Shown: positions 21,650 to 29,892 of the stretch, piece after piece
How positions within the stretch are numbered: position 1 is the stretch's first letter
How the letters are laid out: every line of letters starts with the position of its first letter
Assembly (NCBI RefSeq): GCF_963666675.1
Contig: NZ_OY762929.1
Coordinates: 3,790,001-3,854,000 of the forward strand
Direction: 5' to 3'
Length of the DNA: 64,000 nt
Source: an uncultured Desulfobacter sp.
GTDB lineage: Bacteria > Desulfobacterota > Desulfobacteria > Desulfobacterales > Desulfobacteraceae
The notes under the pieces: generated by a model
The model's database searches: none
Told to the model about the DNA's origin: nothing
What the model saw: the letters and a program-made list of their open reading frames with translations, nothing else
Made by a program: the position numbers and the translations under genes

Positions 21650-21686
21650 AATTGCAATTTAAGATATTATTGCCTAAAATTGCAAT
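21650..21686. repeat. Two copies of palindromic AATTGCAAT between divergent genes
   Basis: AATTGCAATT (21650-21659) and AATTGCAAT (21678-21686) lie 28 bp apart in the 157-bp gap between the cupin and U32 genes. Repeated self-complementary sites in a divergent promoter region suggest an operator, but A/T richness makes chance possible. Confidence 0.4.
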
Positions 21687-21725
21687 ATAAAATAACCATT
21701 TACCCTTACCGGACATGAAGGACAT

Positions 21726-23723
21726 ATGACCTGCCACCCATTAAAACGACCAACCCTCCTGGCACCTGCCGGGGATATGCACGCTTTCTTTGCGGCCATA
21801 GCCGCCGGAGCAGATGCGATTTACTGCGGACTTAAAATATTTTCAGCCCGTATGGAAGCCGACAATTTTTCCATTGAAGAGCTGGCACGGCTGACCCAGT
21901 TTGCCCATTCAAAAGGAGTTCAGGTCTATGTGGCCTTTAATTCCATTATCAAGGAATCCGAGACCGACAAAGTGCTGCGTATTCTTGACAAACTTACCCG
22001 GCACACGGATGTCGATGCCCTGATCGTTCAGGATATCGCCATGGTGGGCCTTGCCGAACACGCCGGCTTTAAAGGCAAGCTTCATTTGTCCACGTTGGGC
22101 AACTGCACCCATCCCGCGGGACTTATCACTGCGCAACAGGGGGGATTTTCCCGGGTGGTGCTGCCCAGGGAATTCAGCCTTGATGACATCAGGGCCATGG
22201 CGGCCGCGGTGCCCGACACCATGGACCTGGAGGTGTTTGTCCATGGCGCACTTTGCTACTCTGTGTCAGGCCGGTGTTACTGGAGTTCCTGGTTCGGTGG
22301 AAAAAGCGCCTTGCGCGGCCGTTGTGTCCAGCCCTGCCGGCGCCTGTACGAACAAAACGGAAAAAAGGCCCGGTATTTTTCATGTATGGATCTGTCGGCG
22401 GATGTACTTGCCAAAGTCCTCAAAAAGATCCCCAACATCAGCACCTGGAAAATTGAAGGCCGTAAAAAAAGTCCCCACTATGTTTATTACACGGTGATGG
22501 CGTATAAATTGCTCCGGGATGCACCGGAACAAAAAAAAGAGGCACTGTCACTTCTATCATATGCCCTGGGACGGCAGGGCGGCCATTACAACCTCTTATC
22601 CCACCGGGTCTCAAATCCGCTGGCTCATGAGTCTGACACCGGGTCCGGCCTGTTTTTAGGACGAATAAAAAACCCTGAAAGCCCATTTTTTATTACCCGG
22701 GAAGCGCTTGTACCTGGAGATCTTCTGCGCATCGGCTATGAAGAAGACAGTTTCCATCAAATCCAGAAAGTAACCCGGGCGATCCCCAAAAAAGGCAAAT
22801 ATTTTTTAGCCGGCAAAAAAGGCAGGCGTATCAATAAAGGCACGGCCGTGTTCATGATTGACCGCAAAGGACGTGAGCTGATAGAGCAATTATCACGCCT
22901 TGAAGCCGAACTTGGTGACATTGCCAAGGTCACGATAAAACCGTCAAACAAGCCCACCTCCTATGAAAGGATGGATGACAAGACAAAATCACCGGGCATG
23001 ACGGGCGGTCATCGACGAAAAAAACAGTCGGGTATCCCTGAAATGGACGTATTTAGAAGATCCCCTGCCAACGCAAAAACACACAATGACACCGGCGTGT
23101 GGATTTCTGCAAACAATTACGGCATCAAAGCGCCGGCCAGGGCCTGGCTGTGGCTGGACCCCGTATTGTTCCCCGAAGAGGAAAAAATCTGCCAAAATTA
23201 CATCAAAACCGCCGTAAAAAAAGGGGCAAAAAACTTTGTACTCAACGCCCCCTGGCAGATCAGCCTGTTTGACTCCCCCCAAAGGCTCAACCTCTGGGCC
23301 GGGCCCTTTTGTAATATTACGAATAGCCTTGCCGTGGAGGCGCTCAAACACAAAGGATTTTCAGGCGCCATTGTCAGTCCGGAACTTGAAAGCCAGACCC
23401 TTTTGTCTTTGCCCAAGGTCAGCAGTCTGCCTTTGGGGGTTGTCTGCCGGGCAAACTGGCCTGTGGCCATATCAAGGATTGCCGCGCCGGACCTAAGCAT
23501 CGGGAAAGGTTTTAAAAGCCCCATGGGCGAATTGGCCTGGACCAGCAAGTTCAATGCGACCTACCACACCTTTCCCAACTGGATACTGGATCTTTCATCC
23601 AAAACCCAGGAGTTACAGCAGGCAGGATTTGTCATGCGCGTCAACCTGTTTGAAAATATCCCCAAAGGCATTCGGATGAAGCCGCGCCCGGGGACCTGGA
23701 ACTGGAATTTGAAACTGCTTTAA
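21726..23723 (+). CDS. Peptidase U32 family protein (RlhA/YdcP-like)
   Basis: A 665-residue U32-family protein. The N-terminal TIM-barrel-like domain starts LLAPAGDMHAFFAAIAAGAD. The U32 signature is EVFVHGALCYSVSGRC (about 175-190), followed by GRCVQPCRRLY, Cys residues that in this family bind an Fe-S cluster. WKIEGRKKSPHYVY comes next, and a C-terminal extension to 665 residues. Better-studied relatives hydroxylate RNA (RlhA on 23S C2501, TrhP on tRNA) rather than cleave protein. I lean to RNA hydroxylation, but the exact target is inference. GAAGGAC precedes the ATG. Confidence 0.85.
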   Translation: MTCHPLKRPTLLAPAGDMHAFFAAIAAGADAIYCGLKIFSARMEADNFSIEELARLTQFAHSKGVQVYVAFNSIIKESETDKVLRILDKLTRHTDVDALIVQDIAMVGLAEHAGFKGKLHLSTLGNCTHPAGLITAQQGGFSRVVLPREFSLDDIRAMAAAVPDTMDLEVFVHGALCYSVSGRCYWSSWFGGKSALRGRCVQPCRRLYEQNGKKARYFSCMDLSADVLAKVLKKIPNISTWKIEGRKKSPHYVYYTVMAYKLLRDAPEQKKEALSLLSYALGRQGGHYNLLSHRVSNPLAHESDTGSGLFLGRIKNPESPFFITREALVPGDLLRIGYEEDSFHQIQKVTRAIPKKGKYFLAGKKGRRINKGTAVFMIDRKGRELIEQLSRLEAELGDIAKVTIKPSNKPTSYERMDDKTKSPGMTGGHRRKKQSGIPEMDVFRRSPANAKTHNDTGVWISANNYGIKAPARAWLWLDPVLFPEEEKICQNYIKTAVKKGAKNFVLNAPWQISLFDSPQRLNLWAGPFCNITNSLAVEALKHKGFSGAIVSPELESQTLLSLPKVSSLPLGVVCRANWPVAISRIAAPDLSIGKGFKSPMGELAWTSKFNATYHTFPNWILDLSSKTQELQQAGFVMRVNLFENIPKGIRMKPRPGTWNWNLKLL

Positions 23724-23835
23724 ATTCTATATACTTTTCATTTGTAAATCCTGCAGGACAATGGTAGTCAATATTTTGCAGTCGGCTTCATAAAATAAGT
23801 TTGCAATACCTTATATAAATATCACAGCGTGTATT

Positions 23836-23873
23836 GTGGGCTGACCCTGGTAACAAACATCAGGTCAGCCCAC
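23836..23873. repeat. Perfect 11-bp inverted repeat upstream of the sigma-54 activator gene
   Basis: GTGGGCTGACC (23836-23846) and GGTCAGCCCAC (23863-23873) are exact reverse complements separated by 16 nt, 43 bp before the ATG at 23917. No T-run follows, so it is not a typical terminator. It may be a terminator remnant for the U32 gene or an operator/attenuator of the activator gene. Confidence 0.6.
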
Positions 23874-23916
23874 GGCTCTTATCGATAACGCCACAGTTAA
23901 AGGACGCGTTCCAAGG

Positions 23917-25338
23917 ATGCAATTATTTCCGGAAATTCATCAGTTAATGCGATCGCCACTGGATTTCACCCATATTCTGGATGAAATCCCTTTGGGAATC
24001 ATATTGATGGATACGGATTTGCGGGTGGTGTATCTGAACCGGTTCTTCCAGGCATTGACAGGGTTTTCACTGGATATGGCCAGGGGAATTCCCTGTAGAA
24101 ATATTTTACGCAGCTCTGCCTGTATCATCAATTGCCCGGTCCTTGCCACCCACCGCAAAAACAGATCCGTATCCTGCACCAGCGACATCATCAATACGGA
24201 CCGCCAGAAACTGCCGGTGCGCATAACCACCGCACAGATTACGGACAACCAGGGTCATTTCACAGGGTATATGGAAACCATAGAGGACCTGAGAAGCAGT
24301 GCCGCAGATGACCCTGAAAAAAACGTGGCCTATAGTTTCGCCAATATCATCGGCCGCAGCCGCAAAATGGAAATGATCTTTCAAACCCTTCCCATGCTTG
24401 CCCAAAGTGATGCCTCCATCCTGATCACCGGAGAGACCGGCACCGGCAAAGACCTTGTGGCCGAAGCCGTACACCAGACATCCGGGCGTGCAGGCGGGCC
24501 GTTTATAAAAATCAATTGCGGCGCACTGCCGGCCACCCTTTTGGAATCCGAAATTTTCGGGCACATGAAAGGGGCATTCACCGGTGCGGTGGAAAACAAA
24601 CCCGGCCGGTTCAAACTGGCACACAACGGTACGATCTTCCTCACTGAAATCGGAGACCTCCCCCTGCCCTTGCAGGTGAAACTGCTCACCTTTCTCGATG
24701 ACAGGATTATTTATCCGTTGGGCGCCACCAAAGGTTTCAACGCCAATGTCAGAATCATTGCCGCCACCCACCGGGACCTTGAAGATATGGTATCCATCGG
24801 CAAATTCAGAAAAGATCTTTTGTTCCGCCTGAATGTCGCAAGGGTGCACCTGCCGCCCCTGCGGGAACGCGGCGCCGACATCCGCCTGTTGCTGGATCAT
24901 TTTTTAAACCATTACACAAAAAAGCAGGGAAAAAAAATCAATGGACTTTCAGAATCGGCCCTGGCTGTTTTATTGAATTACACCTATGAGGGAAATATCC
25001 GTGAATTGAAAAATATCATGGAGTATGCAGTGAATGTGGCCCAGGGGGATAAAATCGAATCCGATAACCTGCCGGCATATATTCTGGATCAAGAGCCCCG
25101 ACAAAAAAGGGCAAAGAGACCGGCAGCTCAGCCGGAGTTACTTCAGCAATCCGGACAATCGTTGGATGCCGAACCGTTGCCGAACAACGGCACCGGGCAA
25201 ACCTGGTCTTCGGTGCAGCGTCAGATGATCATAGATGCCTTGAAAAGGGCCCAGGGCAAAAAAAGTAAAGCCGCACAAATTCTCGGCATGAGCCGCAGCA
25301 CACTGTGGCGCAAAATCAAAGCATATCAGATAGAATAA
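23917..25338 (+). CDS. Sigma-54-dependent activator with Cys-containing PAS domain
   Basis: A 473-residue enhancer-binding protein. A PAS domain (about 18-125) carries Cys60, Cys69 and Cys73 in a CRNILRSSACIINCP stretch, which could hold a metal or Fe-S/redox sensor. The AAA+ domain (about 145-370) has Walker A GETGTGKD (172-179) and the sigma-54 contact loop GAFTGA (219-224). A Fis-type HTH closes the protein (SKAAQILGMSRSTLWRKIKA). Walker B reads FLTEIG (241-246), with Thr243 where the metal-ligand Asp normally stands. The next gene, 3 nt later, is NifX/NafY-like. Two sigma-54 promoters in the window are plausible targets. Confidence 0.9.
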   Translation: MQLFPEIHQLMRSPLDFTHILDEIPLGIILMDTDLRVVYLNRFFQALTGFSLDMARGIPCRNILRSSACIINCPVLATHRKNRSVSCTSDIINTDRQKLPVRITTAQITDNQGHFTGYMETIEDLRSSAADDPEKNVAYSFANIIGRSRKMEMIFQTLPMLAQSDASILITGETGTGKDLVAEAVHQTSGRAGGPFIKINCGALPATLLESEIFGHMKGAFTGAVENKPGRFKLAHNGTIFLTEIGDLPLPLQVKLLTFLDDRIIYPLGATKGFNANVRIIAATHRDLEDMVSIGKFRKDLLFRLNVARVHLPPLRERGADIRLLLDHFLNHYTKKQGKKINGLSESALAVLLNYTYEGNIRELKNIMEYAVNVAQGDKIESDNLPAYILDQEPRQKRAKRPAAQPELLQQSGQSLDAEPLPNNGTGQTWSSVQRQMIIDALKRAQGKKSKAAQILGMSRSTLWRKIKAYQIE

Positions 25339-25341
25339 AAT

Positions 25342-25704
25342 ATGACATTGCATAAGGTTGCCATCCCGATACTTGGCGAGGAGATTGTACCCAGGTTTGA
25401 CCTGACCACGGAAGTCGTCATTTTGACAACAACCAAGTTCTGGGAGATCCAGGACAAAAAGATTATTGTGCTGCCAAGGTCCTCCTCGGATGAATTGTGC
25501 AATACCCTTTTAGCCCAGGAGGTCAACACATTGATCTGCGGTGCCATTGAAGATGAATATTATGAATTTCTCAAATGGAAAAAGATGGCCATTTTTGACG
25601 GGGTATGCGGTGCATGGACCCAGGCCTTTAATCGATGGCAGAATCAGACCTTGACCCCAGGAGACATCCTTTTTAACCGCATGGTCGAAGGTAATTTAAT
25701 ATAA
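25342..25704 (+). CDS. Dinitrogenase FeMo-cofactor biosynthesis (NifX/NafY)-like protein
   Basis: A 120-residue single-domain protein of the NifX/NafY/NifB C-terminal fold. The start HKVAIPILGEEIVPRFDLTT and the middle NTLICGAIEDEYYEFL fit the family. Members carry iron-molybdenum cofactor precursors or other metal clusters; stand-alone ones are common in anaerobes that lack nitrogenase. It begins 3 nt after the activator gene and is presumably cotranscribed. It may work with that regulator's Cys PAS domain, which is inference. Confidence 0.8.
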   Translation: MTLHKVAIPILGEEIVPRFDLTTEVVILTTTKFWEIQDKKIIVLPRSSSDELCNTLLAQEVNTLICGAIEDEYYEFLKWKKMAIFDGVCGAWTQAFNRWQNQTLTPGDILFNRMVEGNLI

Positions 25705-25713
25705 TGTTTTAAA

Positions 25714-25727
25714 ACGTTTCAAAACGT
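25714..25727. promoter_or_regulatory. Palindromic activator-site candidate ACGTTTCAAAACGT
   Basis: Arms ACGTTT and AAACGT are exact reverse complements around a CA centre. The site is centred about 100 bp upstream of the sigma-54 promoter at 25815-25831, a typical enhancer position, and lies just after the NifX-like gene. Confidence 0.5.
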
Positions 25728-25814
25728 GTTTTTCAATTTGTTTCATTTTGTACAATTTCGTTTCTATCTCGTTCTATAAAATCATAACTTTCCGTTTTAA
25801 AAGAAAATAAAAAT

Positions 25815-25831
25815 TTGGCATAGTCTTTGCT
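25815..25831 (+). promoter_or_regulatory. Sigma-54 promoter of the kinase-like/BON and DASS symporter genes
   Basis: TTGGCATAGTCTTTGCT has GG and GC doublets exactly 12 bp apart and differs from YTGGCACGRNNNTTGCW at two positions. The expected start near 25842 gives a leader of about 40-45 nt. The downstream cytidylate-kinase-like/BON gene and the symporter are the likely transcription unit. Confidence 0.8.
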
Positions 25832-25878
25832 TTTTGTCTTGTTGATTTTAACTGATAACTGAAAACCGGTTAAACCAA

Positions 25879-26769
25879 TTGGAAAACATGACCCTGATTG
25901 CCATTACATGCGGAATGTATGCCGCTCCCTACCGACTAATCGACGCGTTGTCCGCCTTGTATCGATGCGCTGTATATGAAGATCCGGCACTGGTTAAACA
26001 AACCGGTCAGGCACATGACCTGAGAACCGACCTTATTTTCAAGTCCATCCAGTGCAGACAAATCCCCTTTGATAATTTCACCCACGACAGAAAGAAATGC
26101 CTGGCCGCACTGAAGGTTCAGATATCCCAAAATATCCTGAACGGCCCCTGTCTTTTCTCGGGTGTCTTATCCCATCTGATACCCGCATCGATTTCCGGCA
26201 TTTACAGAATTATGTCCATCCCCCCCATGCAGGTCCGCAGACAAAGGGCCATGACCATTGACCAGTTATCCAGCCATGCCGCCGCCCATGCCATCTCCCG
26301 ATCCGACCGAAGAGACCAGCGCTTTGCGGCCCAGTTGAATTTGGACAACCTATGGGACCCGACTCGGCACAGTATGGACCTGGAATGGGGAAAAATTGAT
26401 CCAGCAACACACGACATGACCCGGGAAGATGCAAACCAGACCGTGGCAAAATTACGCCCTGGGATTGAAATCGCAATGAGCGATCCAAACCCAAAAATGA
26501 GTACCCTTGATTTCAATATCAGTTCACGGGTTGAAGCTGCTTTAGCCGGCCTTGGACACAGCCTGATCATTGAATCGGACTCGGGCCATGTGCTGGTTAC
26601 GCTGGACGGAAAGGTCATGAACCTTGCCCAGGCACAAAAACAGATTGCGGACCTTGCCCGGACAGTGTCCGGTGTAAGATCCGTTAGAACTAAAATAGGC
26701 CCCAATTTTTACAAGGGAGGCATCGCTCGCAATTTAAACTTTACGGCACCGTTCAAACGGAAAAGCTAA
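25879..26769 (+). CDS. Cytidylate-kinase-like domain fused to BON domain
   Basis: A 296-residue protein that I recognise only by domain. The first 200 residues resemble the cytidylate-kinase-like family in overall layout (AITCGMYAAPYRLIDALSAL at the N-terminus; SRSDRRDQRFAAQLNLDNLW and MDLEWGKID near 155-185). However, the P-loop is degenerate, with no GxxGxGK. Residues about 212-285 form a BON domain (SSRVEAALAGLG ... VLVTLDGKVMNLAQAQ ... VSGVRSVRTKIG). The start may be TTG 25879 or ATG 25888. It directly follows a sigma-54 promoter and precedes the symporter by 91 nt, suggesting a sensor or regulator of the transporter. Function unknown. Confidence 0.6.
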   Translation: MENMTLIAITCGMYAAPYRLIDALSALYRCAVYEDPALVKQTGQAHDLRTDLIFKSIQCRQIPFDNFTHDRKKCLAALKVQISQNILNGPCLFSGVLSHLIPASISGIYRIMSIPPMQVRRQRAMTIDQLSSHAAAHAISRSDRRDQRFAAQLNLDNLWDPTRHSMDLEWGKIDPATHDMTREDANQTVAKLRPGIEIAMSDPNPKMSTLDFNISSRVEAALAGLGHSLIIESDSGHVLVTLDGKVMNLAQAQKQIADLARTVSGVRSVRTKIGPNFYKGGIARNLNFTAPFKRKS

Positions 26770-26860
26770 TAAAACAAACAGTTGAAAAATACTATAAATA
26801 CGAATAAAACAAAACTTAAATGAAGTAATAATTCATTAATCAAAGGAGAGAGGGACCCAA

Positions 26861-28330
26861 ATGACAACTGGAAATACAGATGCAGCAAAATCACAACTGG
26901 ACTGGAAAAGAATTCTGTTCATTTTAATCGGCCTGACCCTGTTCGCTATTGTCAATTTTTCTCCGGCATGGCCGGATGCTGTGGATCCTACCGGAAAACA
27001 TTTTACGTTGAGTGCCCAGGGGAAAGGTGCACTGGCCATCTTTCTGCTGGCCGGCACCTGGTGGGTGTTTGAGGTCGTTCCCATTGGTGTGACCAGCCTG
27101 GCACTTGGCGCGCTTCAGGTCCTTTTTGCGGTCCGTACCGCCAAGGAAGCTTTGAAAGATTTCATGACCCCGTCGGTTCTGTTTATCTTTGGTTCCCTGG
27201 TCATCGGCATGGTGTTTACAAAAACGGGGTTAACCAAGCGCCTGGCGTATAAAATGCTGGCCGTTGTGGGGGAAAAAACCAGCATGATCTATCTGGGCTG
27301 TTTTGTGGTCACGTCGGCTCTAACCCATATCATGGCCCATACGGCAGTGGCCGCCACCATGTTCCCCCTTTTGATGACCATCTACAGCATGTATACCGAC
27401 GAACCCGGACCGACAAAATTCGGCAAAGGACTGTTCATGGGCATGGCATTTGTGGCGGGTGCTGGATCCATCGTCACACTTTTAGGTGCGGCCCGGGGCG
27501 CTGTGGCCATAGGCTTTTTCAAAGACATCGTAGGGCGGGATGTCTCTTTTTTCGAATTGACCTATTATATGTTCCCTGTGGGCTGGGCCATGACCTTTAT
27601 CCTTTGGGGATTTTTCATGGTTTTATTCAAACCTGAAAAAAAGACCATTCCCGGTATCAAAGAGAAGGCGAAATCCCTGGAAAAAGCCATGGGCGACATC
27701 ACAAAACAGGAAATTTTGGCAGGCAGCATCATTTTTCTGGCCATTGCCATCATGTCCATCAAACAGTTCATCCCTGCCATATCCAGCCTGGATAAAAATG
27801 CGATCATGCTTGTGGCAACGGTTCTGTTCTTTATCTTCAACATCCTTGACATCAAAGATCTTGAAACAATCCCTTGGAATATCATCCTTTTGTTCGGCGG
27901 TGCCATGAGTATCGGTTTCTGCCTATGGGAGACAGGCGCAGCCGAATGGCTTGCCATCAACTGGCTGACCATGTTCCAGAACGCCAACTACTTTGTGTTC
28001 ATTTTAAGCATTGCATTTTTTGTCATGATGATGACCAACTTCATCATGAACGTGGCAGCCATTGCCATATCACTGCCCGTGGCATTGGTTATAGCCCCTT
28101 ATTTGAATGTGGCACCTGAAGTTATCTTGTTTGCGTCCCTGGTCACCGCCGGCATGCCGTTTCTACTGCTGGTGGGTGCGGCCCCCAACGCCATCGCCTA
28201 CGATTCCAAACAATTTACCACGGGTGAATTTTTCATGTACGGTATTCCTGCGTCCATTATATTGATGGTGATTGTGGCATTGTCCATATTCCTGTGGAAG
28301 ATCATGGGGATGCCCATCACAACGGTCTAA
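26861..28330 (+). CDS. DASS/SLC13-family anion:sodium symporter
   Basis: A 489-residue inner-membrane protein with about twelve hydrophobic segments. Family features are GTWWVFEVVPIGVTSL near the start, two halves each with a re-entrant hairpin (HIMAHTAVAATMFP; MMTNFIMNVAAIAISLP) and a final TAGMPFLLLVGAAPNAIAY. Substrates in the family are di-/tricarboxylates, sulfate or related anions. In a sulfate reducer that is suggestive, but the sequence does not decide. The ribosome site is very strong (AGGAGAGAGGG). It probably belongs to the sigma-54 transcription unit starting at 25842. Confidence 0.9.
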   Translation: MTTGNTDAAKSQLDWKRILFILIGLTLFAIVNFSPAWPDAVDPTGKHFTLSAQGKGALAIFLLAGTWWVFEVVPIGVTSLALGALQVLFAVRTAKEALKDFMTPSVLFIFGSLVIGMVFTKTGLTKRLAYKMLAVVGEKTSMIYLGCFVVTSALTHIMAHTAVAATMFPLLMTIYSMYTDEPGPTKFGKGLFMGMAFVAGAGSIVTLLGAARGAVAIGFFKDIVGRDVSFFELTYYMFPVGWAMTFILWGFFMVLFKPEKKTIPGIKEKAKSLEKAMGDITKQEILAGSIIFLAIAIMSIKQFIPAISSLDKNAIMLVATVLFFIFNILDIKDLETIPWNIILLFGGAMSIGFCLWETGAAEWLAINWLTMFQNANYFVFILSIAFFVMMMTNFIMNVAAIAISLPVALVIAPYLNVAPEVILFASLVTAGMPFLLLVGAAPNAIAYDSKQFTTGEFFMYGIPASIILMVIVALSIFLWKIMGMPITTV

Positions 28331-28386
28331 TATCTGAGCACAGGCTCTAAAACAGTTCAACGATACATAAACCAGACAATTCAACC

Positions 28387-28424
28387 CCCCGGTTCATCTG
28401 CCCTGATGTACCGGGGCGTTGTCG
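28387..28424 (+). terminator. Hairpin terminator after the DASS symporter gene
   Basis: CCCCGGTTCATC (28387-28398) and GATGTACCGGGG (28405-28416) form a 12-bp stem with one T/T mismatch and a 6-nt loop. They are followed by T-containing CGTTGTCGTTT. It lies 56 nt after the stop. The weak U-tract lowers certainty. Confidence 0.65.
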
Positions 28425-28527
28425 TTTCCGGCAACGGCTATGTTGACATATCCCTGCCAATTATAGTAAAAAACGGCCCAAATACTAGATCAGTTCATAT
28501 TCGTATATAGAACCCAGGAGTTTTCAT

Positions 28528-29892
28528 TTGAAAATAGTGATAATCGGTGCCGGAGGCGTTGGATATAACATTGCCGGTCGATTGGCCCTTGAAAGCAAAA
28601 ATGTCGTGGTGGTTGATGTGGACGCACATGCCACCAGAAAAATTGCAGAAGACCTGGATGTCAAGGTCGTAACAGGATCGGGCAGCAATCCGGACACCCT
28701 GCGGGAGGCGGGGGTTGTCGGCGCGGATATACTTTTGGCCGTCACGGACAGTGATGAAATCAATATTGTATCCTGCCTGATTGCCAACCAGATTTCGCCG
28801 ATGACCCGAAAACTGATCCGTCTGCGCAATGAAGGATTTATCCCCTTTCACACCAGCTTAAAAAACGAAGCCCCGCATATTGACAACATCATCAACCCCG
28901 AAGCAGAAGTGGTAAAAACCATCAGAAAACTGATGACCATTCCAGGTGCCGTGGACAAAGGCGAATTTGTTAACGGCCGGGTTAAATATGTGGGGATGCG
29001 GCTCTCCGAAGATTCTCCCATCGCCGGTATGGAGCTTGCAGATTTCCATCACGTGTTCGGCCAGGACCGACCCTTGATTGCGGCCATTATCCGGGGCAAT
29101 AAAGTCATTGTACCCAGGGGCAAAGATAAACCCGTGGCAGGGGATCTGATCTATTTTGTATGCGACACAAAAAAACTGAAAGAGACACTGGGCCTTTTGG
29201 GGGTAACGGTCAGGCCCGTAAAAAAGGTCCTGATTGTGGGCGGCGGCCGCATTGGCGCCAAGCTTGGCCACTCCCTTGAAAATGATGATATCCAGGTTAA
29301 AATCATTGAGTCGGATATAGATCGGTGCAACGACCTGTCCATGCAGATGAAACGCACCGTGGTGCTCCACGGTGACGGTGGAGACCAGAAGCTGTTCATG
29401 GAGGAAAATATCAGCCAGATGGATGCGGTGGTGTCGGTGACCAACGACGATGAAACCAATATCCTTGTGTCTCTTCTGGCAAAAAACATGGGGGTGGACA
29501 ACACCATCACCCGCATCAGCAAGGCCAGTTATTATCCGTTATTATCCACCATCGGCATTGAAAAAGTGGTCAGCCCCCGGGTCTCGGCGGTCTCTTCAAT
29601 CCTCCAGGACATCCGCCAGGGCAATGTCATCTCCGACATATCCATTTTCGGAGAACAAGGCGAATTCATTGAGGCGGTGGCACTGGCATCTTCGCCCATC
29701 ACCAAAGGACCGATCAGGGACATCTCTTTTCCCAAAGGCACTTTGCTGGTCTGCATCATCCGCGGGGACGAAATCATTATTCCCATGGGTGACAACCAGG
29801 TGCTGGCAGGGGACCGCATCATTTTATTTGCGATCCAGGCGGCAGTGAAAAAGCTTGAAAAAATGCTTACCGTAAAACTTGGGTTTTTCTGA
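28528..29892 (+). CDS. trkA: Trk potassium uptake regulatory protein TrkA
   Basis: Cytoplasmic NAD(H)-binding gating subunit of the Trk K+ channel, 454 residues, the two-repeat form. The first Rossmann motif is GAGGVGYNIAGRL at the N-terminus and the second is IVGGGRIGAKLGHSL near 235. Each is followed by a TrkA-C domain (VPRGKDKPVAGDLIYFV; IPMGDNQVLAGDRIILFA). The start is TTG behind CAGGAG. Its stop overlaps the trkH start. Confidence 0.95.
   Translation: MKIVIIGAGGVGYNIAGRLALESKNVVVVDVDAHATRKIAEDLDVKVVTGSGSNPDTLREAGVVGADILLAVTDSDEINIVSCLIANQISPMTRKLIRLRNEGFIPFHTSLKNEAPHIDNIINPEAEVVKTIRKLMTIPGAVDKGEFVNGRVKYVGMRLSEDSPIAGMELADFHHVFGQDRPLIAAIIRGNKVIVPRGKDKPVAGDLIYFVCDTKKLKETLGLLGVTVRPVKKVLIVGGGRIGAKLGHSLENDDIQVKIIESDIDRCNDLSMQMKRTVVLHGDGGDQKLFMEENISQMDAVVSVTNDDETNILVSLLAKNMGVDNTITRISKASYYPLLSTIGIEKVVSPRVSAVSSILQDIRQGNVISDISIFGEQGEFIEAVALASSPITKGPIRDISFPKGTLLVCIIRGDEIIIPMGDNQVLAGDRIILFAIQAAVKKLEKMLTVKLGFF

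Noticed and set aside
25342..25704. Evidence for nitrogen fixation genes
   Set aside because: NifX/NafY-like and Nif11-like proteins alone do not show diazotrophy; no nifHDK or nifB is in the window.
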